Of a DNA stretch of 64,000 bases, positions 33,515 to 45,389 are shown in pieces (the first letter of the stretch is position 1; every line of letters begins with the position of its first letter). The stretch comes from Artocarpus heterophyllus (taxonomy: Eukaryota; Streptophyta; Magnoliopsida; Rosales; Moraceae). Both the position numbers and the translations under genes were made by a program. The notes under the pieces are model-generated. The model was not told the origin of the DNA, did no database searches, and saw nothing but the letters and a program-made list of their open reading frames with translations. The DNA is taken from assembly GCA_025403435.1 (NCBI GenBank), contig CM046347.1, forward strand, positions 28,670,183 to 28,734,182, read 5' to 3'.

Positions 33515-35031
33515 GGCATTTGTTCACTCAGAGGGATCTCAACTTGAGGCAGCGCAGATGGGTAGAGTACATGGAGGATTATGATTTCGCGTTGCAGTAT
33601 CATCCCGGAAAAGCTAATGTGGTAGCGGACGCGCTTAGCAGGAGGTCTTCAGGGATTCTCGCTTGTTTGATTTTTGAGGATTGGAGCAGGGATGCGACAG
33701 TGAGTGAGTATCGGCTACAGTATCATGAAGACGGTGATCGAGTTTTGTTGTATCATGTGGAAGCGACTCCAGCTCTTGTTCGGATGGTGAAGCAAGGTCA
33801 GTGGCAGGATCGACATTTGCAGGGGATTTGGTCGCGGATTCAGAACGGGGAGCAGTTCGAGGAATGGAGCGTGCATGCAGATGGATCGTTGTACTTCCGG
33901 GAGCGTCTTGCAGTTCCAGTTATCGCCGAGGTGACGAAAGTCGTTCTAGATGAAGCTCATAGGTCTCAGTTTGCTATTCATCTGGGGAGCACCAAGATGT
34001 ATCGTGATTTGAAGAGGCACTATTGGTGGAGAGGTATGAAGAAAGATGTTCGCGAGTATGTGGCCAAGTGTTCGACGTGTCTTCAGGTGAAAGCCGAGCA
34101 TCAGAAGCCTGCAGGTCAGCTTCAGCCGCTTCCTATTCCAAGGTGGAAATGGGAGCATGTGATGATGGATTTCCTCACAGGTTTGCCGAGGACGGAGCAG
34201 CGGCATGATGCAGTTTGGGTTGTAGTCGACAGGTTGACGAAATCGACGCATTTTATTCCGTTTAGGTCAACGTGTTCCAGGAAGATTCTCGGGGAGTTGT
34301 ATATGCAGAACATTGTGAGGTTGCATGGGGTTCCTTTGTCCATCACCTCTGATCGAGACACCAGGTTTAATGCTAAGTACTGGAGGAGTTTTCAGGAGGC
34401 TTTGGGTACGGATTTGAACTTCAGTACGGCGTTTCATCCTCAGACTGATGGGCAGTCTGAGCGGGTTATTCAGGTTCTCGAGGATATGTTGCGTGCTTGT
34501 GCATTGGACTTCGGCGGGAATTGGAGGCAATGTTTGCATTTGGCGGAGTTCGCGTACAACAATAGTTATCAGGCGAGTATCGGTATGGCACCATTTGAGG
34601 CGTTGTATGGGCGACCGTGTCGGTCACCTGTGTGTTGGGCCGAGCCGGAAGATAGAGTTATTCTTGGGCCGGATGAGATACGTGACAGCAACGAGAAAGT
34701 CGTGGTAATCCGGGATCGGTTAAGAGCAGCTCAGAGTTGGCAGAAGAGCTACGCAGATAGGAGACGTAGACCCTTAGAGTTCGCGGTTGGAGATTTTGTT
34801 CTCTTGAGGGTGTCACCTCGTAAGGGAACTATGCGGTTCGGAGTGAGTGGGAAACTCGCGCCGAGGTATATTGGGCCGTTCGAGATCACTCAGCGTGTTG
34901 GTGTGGTCGCTTATCGACTTGATCTTCCGCCCGAACTTTCTCATGTGCACGATGTGTTTCATGTGTCGATGCTTAGGAAGTGTCCACCTGAGCAGGGTAA
35001 GATAGTATCGTTTCGCGATGTGCAGGTTTAG
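33511..35031 (+). CDS. Chromo-1 RNase H end and integrase (3' part of gag-pol)
   Basis: 506 codons that continue the polyprotein after the one-base frameshift; the first codon is TTG, not a real start. It opens with the end of RNase H (about residues 1-45, [15 protein letters not shown]). The integrase HHCC zinc-binding domain has H150, H157, C187 and C190. The catalytic core has D220, D281 and E317, and the last two are separated by 35 residues, the DD35E pattern of active integrases. A C-terminal domain follows (FEITQRVG to [12 protein letters not shown]). It ends at a TAG where the older copy has CAG (VQVQEDM in the reverse copy), so this stop is secondary. It would insert cDNA into nuclear DNA. 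Confidence 0.95.
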   Translation: MRHLFTQRDLNLRQRRWVEYMEDYDFALQYHPGKANVVADALSRRSSGILACLIFEDWSRDATVSEYRLQYHEDGDRVLLYHVEATPALVRMVKQGQWQDRHLQGIWSRIQNGEQFEEWSVHADGSLYFRERLAVPVIAEVTKVVLDEAHRSQFAIHLGSTKMYRDLKRHYWWRGMKKDVREYVAKCSTCLQVKAEHQKPAGQLQPLPIPRWKWEHVMMDFLTGLPRTEQRHDAVWVVVDRLTKSTHFIPFRSTCSRKILGELYMQNIVRLHGVPLSITSDRDTRFNAKYWRSFQEALGTDLNFSTAFHPQTDGQSERVIQVLEDMLRACALDFGGNWRQCLHLAEFAYNNSYQASIGMAPFEALYGRPCRSPVCWAEPEDRVILGPDEIRDSNEKVVVIRDRLRAAQSWQKSYADRRRRPLEFAVGDFVLLRVSPRKGTMRFGVSGKLAPRYIGPFEITQRVGVVAYRLDLPPELSHVHDVFHVSMLRKCPPEQGKIVSFRDVQV

Positions 35032-35208
35032 GAGGATACGACGTACGAAGAAGTGCCAATTCAGATTATCGATCGGAAGGTGATTAGCTTGCGTCGTCGT
35101 GAAATACCGTTGGTAAAGGTCGTGTGGCAGCATCACGGGGCTGATGAAGCCACTTGGGAACTAGAGTCGGGTATGCGGGAGTTATATCCGCATTTGTTTT
35201 GTTTTTGA
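35032..35208 (+). pseudogene. Chromo-1 chromodomain-like tail after nonsense codon
   Basis: In frame with the integrase after the TAG at 35029-35031. It reads EDTTYEEVPIQ to HLFCF and stops at 35206-35208. Its pattern (IDRK, RRREIPLVKVVWQHHG, ATWELES, YPHLF) matches the reduced C-terminal chromodomain of Tekay-type plant chromoviruses, thought to direct integration to marked chromatin. The stop separates it from the integrase in this copy. Confidence 0.85.
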
Positions 35209-35243
35209 GATGAGTTGTAAATTTCGAGGACGAAATTTCTTTT

Positions 35244-35256
35244 AGGGGTGGAGAGC
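35244..35256 (+). other. Polypurine tract, Chromo-1
   Basis: AGGGGTGGAGAGC directly before the 3' LTR. It is preceded by the TTTCGAGGACGAAATTT context often seen in this group of chromoviruses. Confidence 0.88.
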
Positions 35257-37409
35257 TGTAACGTCCCGAAATTTATTTAATATTAATGTAATGTAAATGA
35301 TGAATTAGTGTGCCATAATTAAAGTTTTAACTTTAATTAGATTATTTGGTTGGATTTTTAGTTTTTGGTTGTTTTGATAAATTGATACATTTAAAGGATT
35401 TCTTATTGTTTCAAAATGATGTTTTGAGTTTTAAAACACAACAATTGGTAAAATGTTAAAAATACTCCGTTTTACAAAACCGTGGGCGGCACATGGTTTT
35501 CGCACAGTAAAACCGCCCACCGATTTTCTCTATTTATTTCTCTCTTCTCTCTCTCTCTCCTCACTCTCACGTTCAACTCTCTCTCTCTTCTCTCTCTCTC
35601 GGCAGCTCCCTCTCTCTCTCAATCTCTTTCAAAATTTTTTGATTTCCATTCGAATTCAAGCTTCGGAACAGCAAGGAGGAAGCTCGGGGACGTGATTCGG
35701 CAACCGAGAACGCGGATTGAAGCTTCGATTCGAGGTTAGATTCGAAATTTCTAAACTTTTTACAAAATTTTCAATTTTGTGTGTTTTTGAAATCTAAGTT
35801 TGTTTTAGCTTAGAAAACCGTGGATTTGTGTTAAATGAACTTAAAACAACTAGAATCTAAGCCTAGATTGAAGAAAAACGGATTGGATTCAAGATTTTCA
35901 TTTTTCTCCTCTTTTTCTCATTTTCAGATTTTTGAGGATTTCGAGTTTAAATGTTGTTTAAATGATCCCAAACATGTTCTAGAATGTTTTTCTATCAATT
36001 ATAGTTGTTTTTCATGCCTGGGATTTGAGAAAAACAGGTAGAAACAAGATTTGGATTTTGGGGATCGAGAAACCCGTGGCTGGGATTTCTTGATCTTCCC
36101 AGTTTGGCAGGCCGAAGTTCATGTTCGGCAGGCCGGAGTGATGATCGGCAGGCTGGTGTTCTTTCGACCGACAGGCCGAATCTGGGGAAATGTTCGGCAG
36201 GCCGAACCTTGTTTCCGGCAGGCCGAACTGTGCAGTTCGGCAGGCCGAAGCAAGGCATCCGGCAGGCCGACCGAGGCATGGAAAATTTTGTGATTTTTAC
36301 CCGATTTCACTGTTTTGAACCCTGATTTAAATCCCAACCTTATAGGATGATTTTAATGATACAAATGGCACACTAGGACATCATGAAATGATTTAGTAAC
36401 ATAGAATGTCTCAAACTAGATATTGATTGATTTAGTTGGTATCTAGGATCGTTCGTGGTTCCGTGGAGCTAACGTATAGCGGACCGGGATTACGGTGTGG
36501 GGTACCGGCACGAGTACTGAGGTAGGACTTCTATCCTATTTCTTTGGTAGCCTGGTTTTGAAATGATTTGGCTTTGAAAAGGATTTCTATCAAAATGTTT
36601 TCAACGGTTGTTTGAAAATGGTTTTATCGGTTATATTTTTATATACCGTGACATGAAATGAATTTCATAATGAATGTAATTGACAACACTCGGTAATTGG
36701 GTTTTGAATGATAATGATAATAAACACATGGGCATGATGCCATATCAGAGATCGGGTCGTGATCGACCTTGGGGGCAGGTCCCGAAACCCAGCTGGGCCA
36801 CTACGGTGGTGATTTCATGGTTTGCCTAGGTAAATGTAAACTGGTGTTTTGATTTGACGAGTAGACTGTTCTGTGTCAGAACGGTTCTACTCAATTTATT
36901 TATTTATTTATTCAAGTTTCCTTTTTGTATAACTCCTGATAATGTTATGTTTCTTTGCATTAAATTATTTTATAAAACTTAGTCCTACTGAGCCTTTCGC
37001 TCACGTTTTACTGTTTTAAATTCCCCCCCTTCTAGGTGGTTTCCCATTTAGGTTTGGAGAAGGTTCTTCGGACCGAACTCAGGAGCAATAGGAGAATTTA
37101 TTTACATTCTGTATTTATTAATCAAGGCATGTAAGACTTAACTTTATTTGTACTTGGACTGTAATTGTATTTGTGATATTGTCAGATCCATGTGTGTGCT
37201 CAAGTTGTGGGTTGTGGAACCCATATTCGCGGTTTTTATTTAAATTGCTATTATTTGCCTAATATTTTATAAACTCGTTTATCGAATGTGGTGGAAAATC
37301 TCTTTATTTCTTGCTTAATTGGATTTTTAAACCCTTAATTTCAATTAAATTCTCTTTTAATTAATCTAAATATTCCGCCACGTCACCTCCCGTACTCCGG
37401 GGCGTGACA
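35257..37409 (+). repeat. Chromo-1 3' LTR
   Basis: TGTAACGTCCCG to GGGGCGTGACA, 2153 bp, the same length as the 5' LTR with no net indels and about 19 substitutions. GCCGAA cluster at 36104-36274. Followed by the GCTAG duplication. Confidence 0.96.
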
Positions 37410-38607
37410 GCTAGGCCCAAGCTTGCTATGTAGGCATGAAGCACTACCGTGCAAGCAATGCACTGAAGCGCCCCTACACCCCTGCACTCGTATCAACACA
37501 ATCGCATGCCCCTGCGTGCAAATTGTGTTTTTAGGCTGAACATGGCTCTTTCTTCAATTTGACGGTCGAGAATTAACCCCAATGAGCCCTAAATGCCTTT
37601 TAAACCCCCAAAACCCTAGGGAATAGAGGAAGCCTCCATTTTTCTTAGAGGAGGCACAACTTCCAAAGGAATTGGGAGTTGATTCCAAGGAAGAAAATGA
37701 GGGGAAAAAGAAAAGAAAAGCAAAAAATTCCTTTGTTTCTAGTTTAGGATTTTATCTCTAGTTTTAGATTTAGGTTTTATTTTTAATAAATCATCATGGG
37801 AGAAGAATTTGGAGATCAAGAAGTATAAGAGGGGAAGAAGATGAAGAGCTTGGTGATCATGACAACTCCAAAATTGGTTTTTTCATTCTTATTCTCTTTC
37901 TTCTTTTTTTTTATTTTTGCGATTTATAAATGCCGAACCCTCGATATTAGCTTGTTTAATTTTAGTGGAGTAATTGTTTTTTTAGAGCCTTGATTTTGCC
38001 TAAGCAAGAAATGTTGATTTTTTTAGCAGTTTTTCATGATTTGTTTTGGTTGTCCCACTCTATATGCTTCTAGTTTTCTTAGCCAATGAATTAGATAATT
38101 TTAATATGTGGGGTTTGGCGCTCAGGAGAGGGAAATTACATATATGAATTGCGAGAAACGCAACCTACATAACTATAAAATCGGGAGATTTACAGTTCCT
38201 TTGTAGTCATTAGAAGAACTAGAGTTTAATAAATGTTAACTTCTTGGTTCTAGATACGGATATATGAATCGAAATTTTTAGCATATATTTCAATTTAACG
38301 CTCGGTAGAGGTAATTGGGTTAATTAAGAGTTCTTGACTAATAAACTATGAGACTTAACAATAAAATTAATACAGATTAATTAAGATGAAATTAATACAC
38401 TAGTATTTTTAATTATTTTTTTTGTTACTCTATTTCATTTGCTTAGTAATTTTTGTTAGTTTAGGTTTCTTTATCTGACTATCCAAATAATCTTAGAGCC
38501 AATCAATTTCAGTACTTAACACAAACTAAACACAATCTTGATGGGTTCGACACTCTATACACCACTCTATCACTTGCGACCGTGTATACTTGCACGTGAT
38601 CACAAAC

Positions 38608-40800
38608 TTAATTGGAACCAAGGGCATCAGTCTTGAAAATGATCTTTTCTATGTTGAGCAATTTTCAATGCGGTGCCAAGACTGAGTTGTCTCTTTTCAA
38701 TTATAAGGAAAAGCTTGCTCAAATGTATTAACAATAAAAACCCAAAGTTAAATGAGGAAAAAACCAACTATTTAGAGACGTGGAATACATTCAAGATGGG
38801 TAGGATATCTTTACTGCATCTGCGCATAAGTTTTAAGTCCTCGTAGCTGGTAAAGTCATGAACTCATTGACAAAGGCAGTGTTTTCCACCATAGTTTCTC
38901 CCAAAATGCAGAAGTTTCTTGTCTATCCTGTATAAATAGTTGACCATCAGAACTTGAATTGACATCAACAAGAACTAAAATGACCGTATAAATTGTAGGA
39001 ATAATCAGAATCAAAAGCAACATAGTTATGCATTTCGGCTACTGCAAATTCAGGAAATCCTGAAGGCGTGGAAGACATAGAGAAGAATAAACAAGTTAAG
39101 AAAAAAATTTACAAGATGCATTCCGCATAAACAAACAGCAACGCTGCTCAAATTCTTAACTCTCTGGTTAAAGAAACTGTGGAAATGCAACTCGGTAATT
39201 GATTGAACTTTGAAAAGTTGCAAGCCTATAAGACTTTAGGTGTATTATGTGCTGCTTATATATGAGTGGGAAGAACAATAGTCATGGTTAAGGATCATAA
39301 GATGATACATCAAAACAATAGAATTAGGCAGAAACTATTATATTGTCAGAGAGTGAGGCACATGTTATGTTTTCTAGTTTTGATCCTTTGAGTTCTTTGT
39401 CATCTGTTTGGTAAAGCATTCCATCAAACAGTTCGTGCGCCATAAAAAGCTTGTGTTGGAATTAAAATCTCTGATATTAGTGGTCACGGAGCAATTGAAT
39501 TGTCACGGAAACGTTTAAATTGCATATCAAAGTAGAACCCATGTAGCATAAAGTGTTTCAAGAAGAACTCAAAATTTGATTTAAAAAAAAAAGGTTCAAC
39601 TATAACAATTTATTCATGAAAAACGGTGGTGTACAAGCAGCAAACGACTTAATATATATATATATAAAGACAGTGTTTCGTTAGAAAATTACCTCGCAGT
39701 CTAAGAAGGTGAGTGGAAAAAGAAAGAAGAGATGATGTCGATGATAAATTTGCGGCATGTGAATTTATGAGACTCAAATCAAATATCAATTTTGAGTGCT
39801 GGGTTGCTGGACGTAAAAGTGTACTAATACATATTAAGGATGGTTGAGGAAGTAATTTAAACCATTAATTTGATTTAAAAATTGTATGCATATGGGAGAG
39901 TTTTATAATATAGTTTTTTATTGTAACGTATAAGAGCTTTATATGTTAACAGTTCAAACTATTGGTTTGAACTATTCTTCCAAACGCCCTAAGTATTTAT
40001 TTGTTATGGTCATGTTTAGTTGCCCGTGTTGTACAGTATTGGGCAAGGTGAACTGTGTTGTGTTGTATTGGGATGCATTATTTTTATAATACGGTGTTTG
40101 GTACAAGACATATTAGACAATGGGTCAAGTTGTAAATTTCTTAAATGTAACAGGTCAAGATTTTATTGGGTACAAATTTAAATTTTTTAATATGTGGGGT
40201 CACAACAAATTTTTAAAAATTAAGGCCAAAATGCATTGCTAAAAAAATTAAGAGTTCAAAGTGTAATTTTCAAAGAATATAAATTTCAACAGATTTTTTG
40301 AAAATCATAGGTTTCGGCTTAACATGTGTCGGCCTAATCTCGATCCCGTGTCAGGCCTAACTCTAACATAAAGTACGGACCTGGTTTAAAATAATACAAT
40401 ACAATACAATACACAAAAATTGAGTTGCATTTTGGATTTAAAAAATGAGTGGAATTTTATAATACAACATAAATCAATATGAAGCCCATGTCCAATATGG
40501 TATTAATGTACTATTATAGAATACAATACACAAAATGTAGCCTAAAAAACTTTTCCATGCATATATCAAAAAAGGATTGAGCAGCAATTAGGGCTTAAAA
40601 ATATAAGTTTTTACCTTTAGTTGGTTAAAAAAATGAGGTTAAATCATATTTGTAGACTTATACAACAACTTGCTCTCAATTCTAAACAAATGACATTTTC
40701 ATGGGCTAAAATTATTACAAAAAAAATTATATCTGCAACAAAGATTATTGGGCTATTTTGGTTTATTTGTAGCAAAATTTAAGTGTGTCAAGATGAGGAG
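38608..40800. other. Unassigned AT-rich DNA, no gene recognised
   Basis: Fragmented frames only. 38620-39450 has some codon-like composition but no domain I can name. A TA microsatellite is at about 39651-39664. The segment at about 40012-40556 has loosely similar ends, with ACAATAC-type repeats on the right, and could be a MITE; support is weak. Confidence 0.4.
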
Positions 40801-41000
40801 CACTACACAAAAAAGGCCTTTAAGGACGACTAATGTCATCACCCAAAATTCAGTTGTTGTTGCTACAAAATTGTCGTTAAAAATATTTTAGCGACAACAA
40901 CGTGTTGTCAGTAAGTTTTAATAATGACATGTTGTCGTTATTTCATGTTGCAACAAACAAATTCAACATGACATTAGTAAATCTTATGTCGATGTCAAAA
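40801..41000 (+). mobile_element. Possible CACTA terminus (one end only)
   Basis: CACTACACAAAAAAGG at 40801 looks like a CACTA (En/Spm-type) terminus. It is followed by subterminal repeats of TTGTCGTTAAAA and TAGCGACAAC in both orientations to about 41090. The matching right end was not found, so the element is truncated or too diverged. The end coordinate is approximate. Confidence 0.45.
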
Positions 41001-41879
41001 TTTTTGATTTTTTTTAAATTACAATATTCAAAGTTTTGTTGTTATATGTTTTTTCAAATAAACAATTAGCGATGACATGTCATTTTAATTTTTTTACGAT
41101 AAAAAATGTTTAATTTAATTTTAAATTAGTTTTATGTGTATCAAATTATTTGATTTTGTTAAATTTTTTATTAAAAGTATTTGTATTCATTTTTTAAATA
41201 ATATATATTTAATAAAATATATTTATTAATAATACTGATTGTAATTTAATTAAAATAACATAAATGGAACAACAATTAGTAAGAATTCTATAATCAAGGT
41301 GAAAAAACATAATAAAATACAGTATCTAATCCCCTAAGTTTACATTTTCATTATTTCCTTTTTCTTTTATCAGCAAAAGGCATACTACTTAGCACAAATG
41401 GAGGGATGTTAACATTAAGTTCTAGATTGACTTGCATCATTTGAGAAACCATTTCTAAGTTGTTGGTGTACATTTGTTCAAGCCACTGTTACACATCTAG
41501 GGGTAAATGAGTGTGCTTAAACCTAGACTATGATTTAAAAGAGGAAGAATTGGAACCCAACTGTCTCTAAGTCAAAGTAGGTCCTACCCACTTTCAACGA
41601 ACCACCCTATGCGACCCAGTCACGTTTTCAAGCTTGATATGTTTGTGTGTAATAGGATTGGCACTATGAGCAACAACAATAAGGTTGTCACGCCAAAAAA
41701 CAGTCATTCTAGTTTAAAGATACAAAGTTCACAAAGAAGGGACCGCAACCAAATCAACTGTACCATGACATTTGCCAATGGACAATCAACAAGGTCAAAT
41801 TCCCAATCTATATCACAAAAGTCATGAAGATACAAATGAGGAGGCTTTAGGAGATGAATTCTTTAATCTGATGTTCCTT

Positions 41880-42480
41880 TGAGATAGCATATGATTTTTT
41901 TTAACTGCTCGCTAGTGGATTTTCAACAGGTGTTGCATGAATTGACATACTTTATTAACACAGTAGGAGATACCAGGCTGAGTAATAATGAAATAATGAA
42001 GAGCACCAACTACACGTCAATACAAGGTTGGGTTTTAAAAGAGGTTACCAACATATGCTGAGAACTTAAAGCTTATGACCTTGGTGTAAGTAAAGAGTTT
42101 GCATTGGTTGCTGAGAGCTTAAAGCCTATGACCTTGGTGTAAGTAAAGAGTTTGCATTGGTTGTCTTCAAATCTGATATGTACTTAGCCTGAGACAAAAT
42201 AAGCCACCCTAAGCAGTAGGTTGAACTTTAACTCCCAAGAAGTAGTGAAGATTGCCAAGATCCTTGAGTGAAAACTGAAATTAAGGTGTTCAGTGGGTGA
42301 CACAACATCTATCCTATCACTTCCAGTGATGACAATATCATCAACATGGACTAGAATGAAGGCCTTCATAAGTCAGATGAAGAGGAAGTTATCTACTTTG
42401 GAGCTCCTAATCCCAAGCTAAAGTAGTGAGATTCTAAGCTTGTCAAACCAGGTTTGTGGCGCCTGTTTGAGCTCATATAA
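41880..42480 (-). pseudogene. Ty1/copia RT relic, reverse
   Basis: On the minus strand the sequence reads, with stops and frameshifts, ELKQAPQTWFDKL, then LVHVDDIVITGSD (RT catalytic motif with Val-Asp-Asp), then a KDLGNLHYFLG-like stretch, then PGISYCVNKVCQFMQ. This is the order of a copia RT and the start of the RT-RNase H connection. It is a different copia lineage from Copia-A (Copia-A has [14 protein letters not shown]). It is cut at 42487 by the Copia-B LTR. Confidence 0.8.
42056..42161. repeat. 53-bp tandem duplication inside copia relic
   Basis: 42056-42108 and 42109-42161 are near-identical (GCTGAGAACTTAAAGC versus GCTGAGAGCTTAAAGC, then TTATGACC versus CTATGACC). The duplication lies in the degraded RT/RNase H connection. 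Confidence 0.85.
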
Positions 42481-43843
42481 GGTAAGTTGTTATTGGGTTT
42501 GGTGCCCTAAAAGCTGTGACATTGTACACATTGTTAATAAATAAATAAAGTGACATTTATAATTATTTTGGTTGCCTATATACATTATGAATAAATTTAT
42601 AAATATTAAGAAAATTCTATGAATATTTATGTGACTATAAATTTAGCATATAAGTGTTATAAATAGTCTGTATTAATTAATTAAAGTTTAGGATCTTTAA
42701 TTAAAAATTACAAGTATGGTCCAATCTCATTTAGAATGAAATAGTCATTATCCAGACTATTAATGTAGAGACATTAAATTGGAGGTACTTTATATAATGA
42801 GATTATATAGGATTGGACCAGATAAATTATGAATCTCTAATAATCATCCGTTACAAATAGAGTATTCAAATTTATTACTATGATGATCATCTATTTAACA
42901 GTCTTAATCCTGAGTATTTATTAGACTCGTATTTATGACATTATGTTTTTTAACTTGTATAGTAAGATTTGTCTAAACACAGATCATAACTTTACATTTT
43001 AGAAACATAATGTAATAAATAGCTGGGAATAATATTATATAGATATGGAATCCATTCCTTCCTTATGAAAGTTAGAAAAATAGTTCTCTTGAATGATAAT
43101 TTAAGGTTTAAACAGTAGGGCGTTCGTTCATAATAAGATTATGAATTAACTATTCATTAGAGATTTATTGGAACTCAAGAATAAAGATGTAATAAGAGAG
43201 GTGAACGAATATTGAATCTAGCTCTTATTATGAACTATTTATAGAGGACTGATTTATATGTAATGATTATATCAATGGACTACTCGTTTATTTTCTTTGA
43301 GTAATTTCACTATAATCTCAAGAGTTCAGTTTCAAGTTTTTAGTGGAACAACACTGAAACTAATCAATTTGGCATATTAACTAAGGAGTTTAATTAATTG
43401 TCAAATTTATTGGAGCTTGGGTTATAGGTCCATAGGTCCCCAATACTACTTCTATAATACTATATTAGATTTATGCGTATAATGAATTATACATATTTAG
43501 TTTGAAATTATTGAATTCTGAATTAATTATTTCATACTTGAATTATTAATGTGACATAGAAAAATATTCTTTGTGACACATAATGTTATGTGATAAATTT
43601 TGACACATTTAACTGAGCATTAGTTAATTAATTAATTTTAAAATCTATTCTTAAATAAATGTGATTTATTTTTTAATAAATTTAGATATATATATGGTTT
43701 TGAACCAAATCTTATTTATATATAAGATTTTATAATATATTAATATATATATATATATTAAAGTAAACGAAGTTTTCATTTACAATTTTTTAACTGTTAA
43801 GCTTTTATATATATATATATTAAAACAATAATATAAAAAAAAC

Positions 43844-43890
43844 AAACGTGAACTTCACGTTAACGTGAACTTCACGTTAACGTGAAGTTC
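43844..43890. promoter_or_regulatory. Tandem ACGTGAA inverted repeats upstream of TATA
   Basis: AACGTGAACTTCACGTT, an inverted repeat with a one-base centre, occurs about two and a half times head to tail, 220-270 bp upstream of the LTR TATA box. ACGTG is the core of G-box/ABRE-type plant sites, so a stress- or light-responsive enhancer is possible (inference). Confidence 0.5.
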
Positions 43891-44111
43891 ATGATATATA
43901 TATATATATATTTAAAAAAATGTGAATGTTTACGTTTACCTATTTATATATATGTGTAAAAGTTAAAAGAATCACAAACGTGATTTGGGTAATAAAAAAA
44001 AAAAGGAAAGGAAAAAGGTAAGAATCATGTAAAATATATCATTTTCCTATATATCTGATATGGTGGTTATTTCAAATTTGAAATTAATTAAAAAATTACT
44101 AATGGCTCAAA

Positions 44112-44119
44112 TATAAAAA
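44112..44119 (+). promoter_or_regulatory. TATA box of Copia-B LTR
   Basis: TATAAAAA followed by GGGAGAG, about 400 bp before the LTR end, in the expected position. Confidence 0.6.
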
Positions 44120-44511
44120 GGGAGAGATAATAGTTATCTTAAGAGATTTTTCATTCACGTAACTTTTGCAGAACACTCAGAGAGAAAAACTATGAGTTCT
44201 TCTCTAGAAAAAAAAGTCTGTTATCTCATGTGTTGAGTACATAGCAGATTCAGAAAAGTGTGAGGAAAATTCATTCTTGCAGTTTAACGCCCACTCATCT
44301 TTCCATTGGTGTGAGGCCTAGATTGGAAGATTGTGGTGTCAAAGAGGAAACCTAGGACACCCTGACAGTCTCTAAAAGGTTAGTAAAATTTCTAAAGCTT
44401 TCATTATTAAAATTATATATCTATTCCCGATGACCAAAGTTTTTTTTAGAAAATTTTTGTTTGTCAATGATCCGTTCCTTCCACTGCGTTTCAATTTTTA
44501 ATTCCAACAAA

Positions 44512-44524
44512 TGGCATCAGAGCG
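44512..44524 (+). other. Primer binding site, Copia-B
   Basis: TGGCATCAGAGCG differs from TGGTATCAGAGCC at two positions; still an initiator tRNA-Met-type site. Confidence 0.8.
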
Positions 44525-45389
44525 GGTTATAGCATATATAATTTTAATTAACTTGATTTTATTTTGATAATATCATGTTTTTTGATGCATGTTTGTGGGC
44601 ACTTTGCATCTTTATAATTTTTATTCATGTGATGAATGGTTATTTAATGAATGGATTTTTGGTCATTAATTATATGGTCCTTTTGGATTGATAATTTTAT
44701 TTTCAATTTGATTAGATCAATCTATGTAAGCCCATAAAAGGGGCATAGGCTTTTTGCAAATTATTATTATTATTATTATTTCTTTTTCAATTTTTTTTCT
44801 TTCCTTCACCTACTGCACGTGAATGGTTCTATCATTATAAAGAAGATTGTCATCATATATGGATACTAATTGCACCTGCACATGGGCTTCTTTCCTAAAA
44901 AAAAAAAAAACCAAACAAACAAACTACACTCTAATGCAGTACTCGTGCAACATTTATGCACATTCTTTTGATGACATTGACATGCACAGCTCGGTGCACT
45001 AGTATTAAAAAAAGAAAGGTGGTTGCACGTGGAGCGATGAAGAAAAAAAAGTCCATTGGATCTTTTGGCCCAGTTGAGAACTTTGGACCTATCAAATTTT
45101 AAAGGCAACCCAGTAGATGTTGCATAGTAAACAACCCGATGAAGACTGTAAAATTCACTACAACAAATTCGAGATTATACGACCTTTATTTAATGACCGT
45201 TTCTCAAAAACCGTCGTGATAAGGTGAAAAAAACATGACGAGTTACGCCCGCGAACACAAAAATCGTCGTGGTAAGTGTGGGAGCTACCACGACGGTTTT
45301 TTAAAAAACCATCATGGTAGCTTATACTTACTACGATAATTTTTTAAAAAAATGTCGTGGTAGCTCACTACTAGAATCTTGAGATTATA

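Larger units (their letters stand above)
28359..37409 (+). mobile_element. Young, nearly intact Ty3 chromovirus (Chromo-1), forward
   Basis: 9051 bp with two 2153-bp LTRs that differ at only about 19 sites by eye (about 0.9%, mostly C/T and G/A). Perfect GCTAG duplications are at 28354-28358 and 37410-37414. It carries a tRNA-Met primer site, a gag-pol frame interrupted by one single-base loss and one nonsense codon, a polypurine tract and a chromodomain-like tail. High LTR identity puts the insertion well below one million years at commonly used plant rates, which is inference. Confidence 0.97.
28069..38602. mobile_element. Solo LTR of an unassigned family, split by a chromovirus
   Basis: Left part 28069-28358 starts TGATGAGTGAGC; right part 37415-38602 ends GCACGTGATCA. 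It is flanked by a perfect 5-bp duplication CAAAC (28064-28068 and 38603-38607). Without the Chromo-1 insertion it is about 1.48 kb, begins TG and ends CA, and contains no coding region, primer site or polypurine tract. These are the properties of a solo LTR. The family is not represented elsewhere in the window and it lacks the GCCGAA palindromes. Orientation is not certain. Confidence 0.75.
42488..44509 (+). repeat. Copia-B 5' LTR
   Basis: TGTTATTGGG to AATTCCAACA, 2022 bp, followed two bases later by the primer site. The candidate left target duplication is TAAGT (42483-42487); its partner is outside the window. Rich in TA runs (43737-43760, 43807-43822, 43897-43912). No GCCGAA palindromes. 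Confidence 0.88.

Noticed and set aside
40012..40556. Possible MITE with ACAATAC-type repeats
   Set aside because: End similarity too weak and no clear target duplication; left as unassigned DNA.
41609..41827. 72-residue plus-strand frame
   Set aside because: Lies beside a degraded reverse copia relic; composition and lack of motifs suggest chance.
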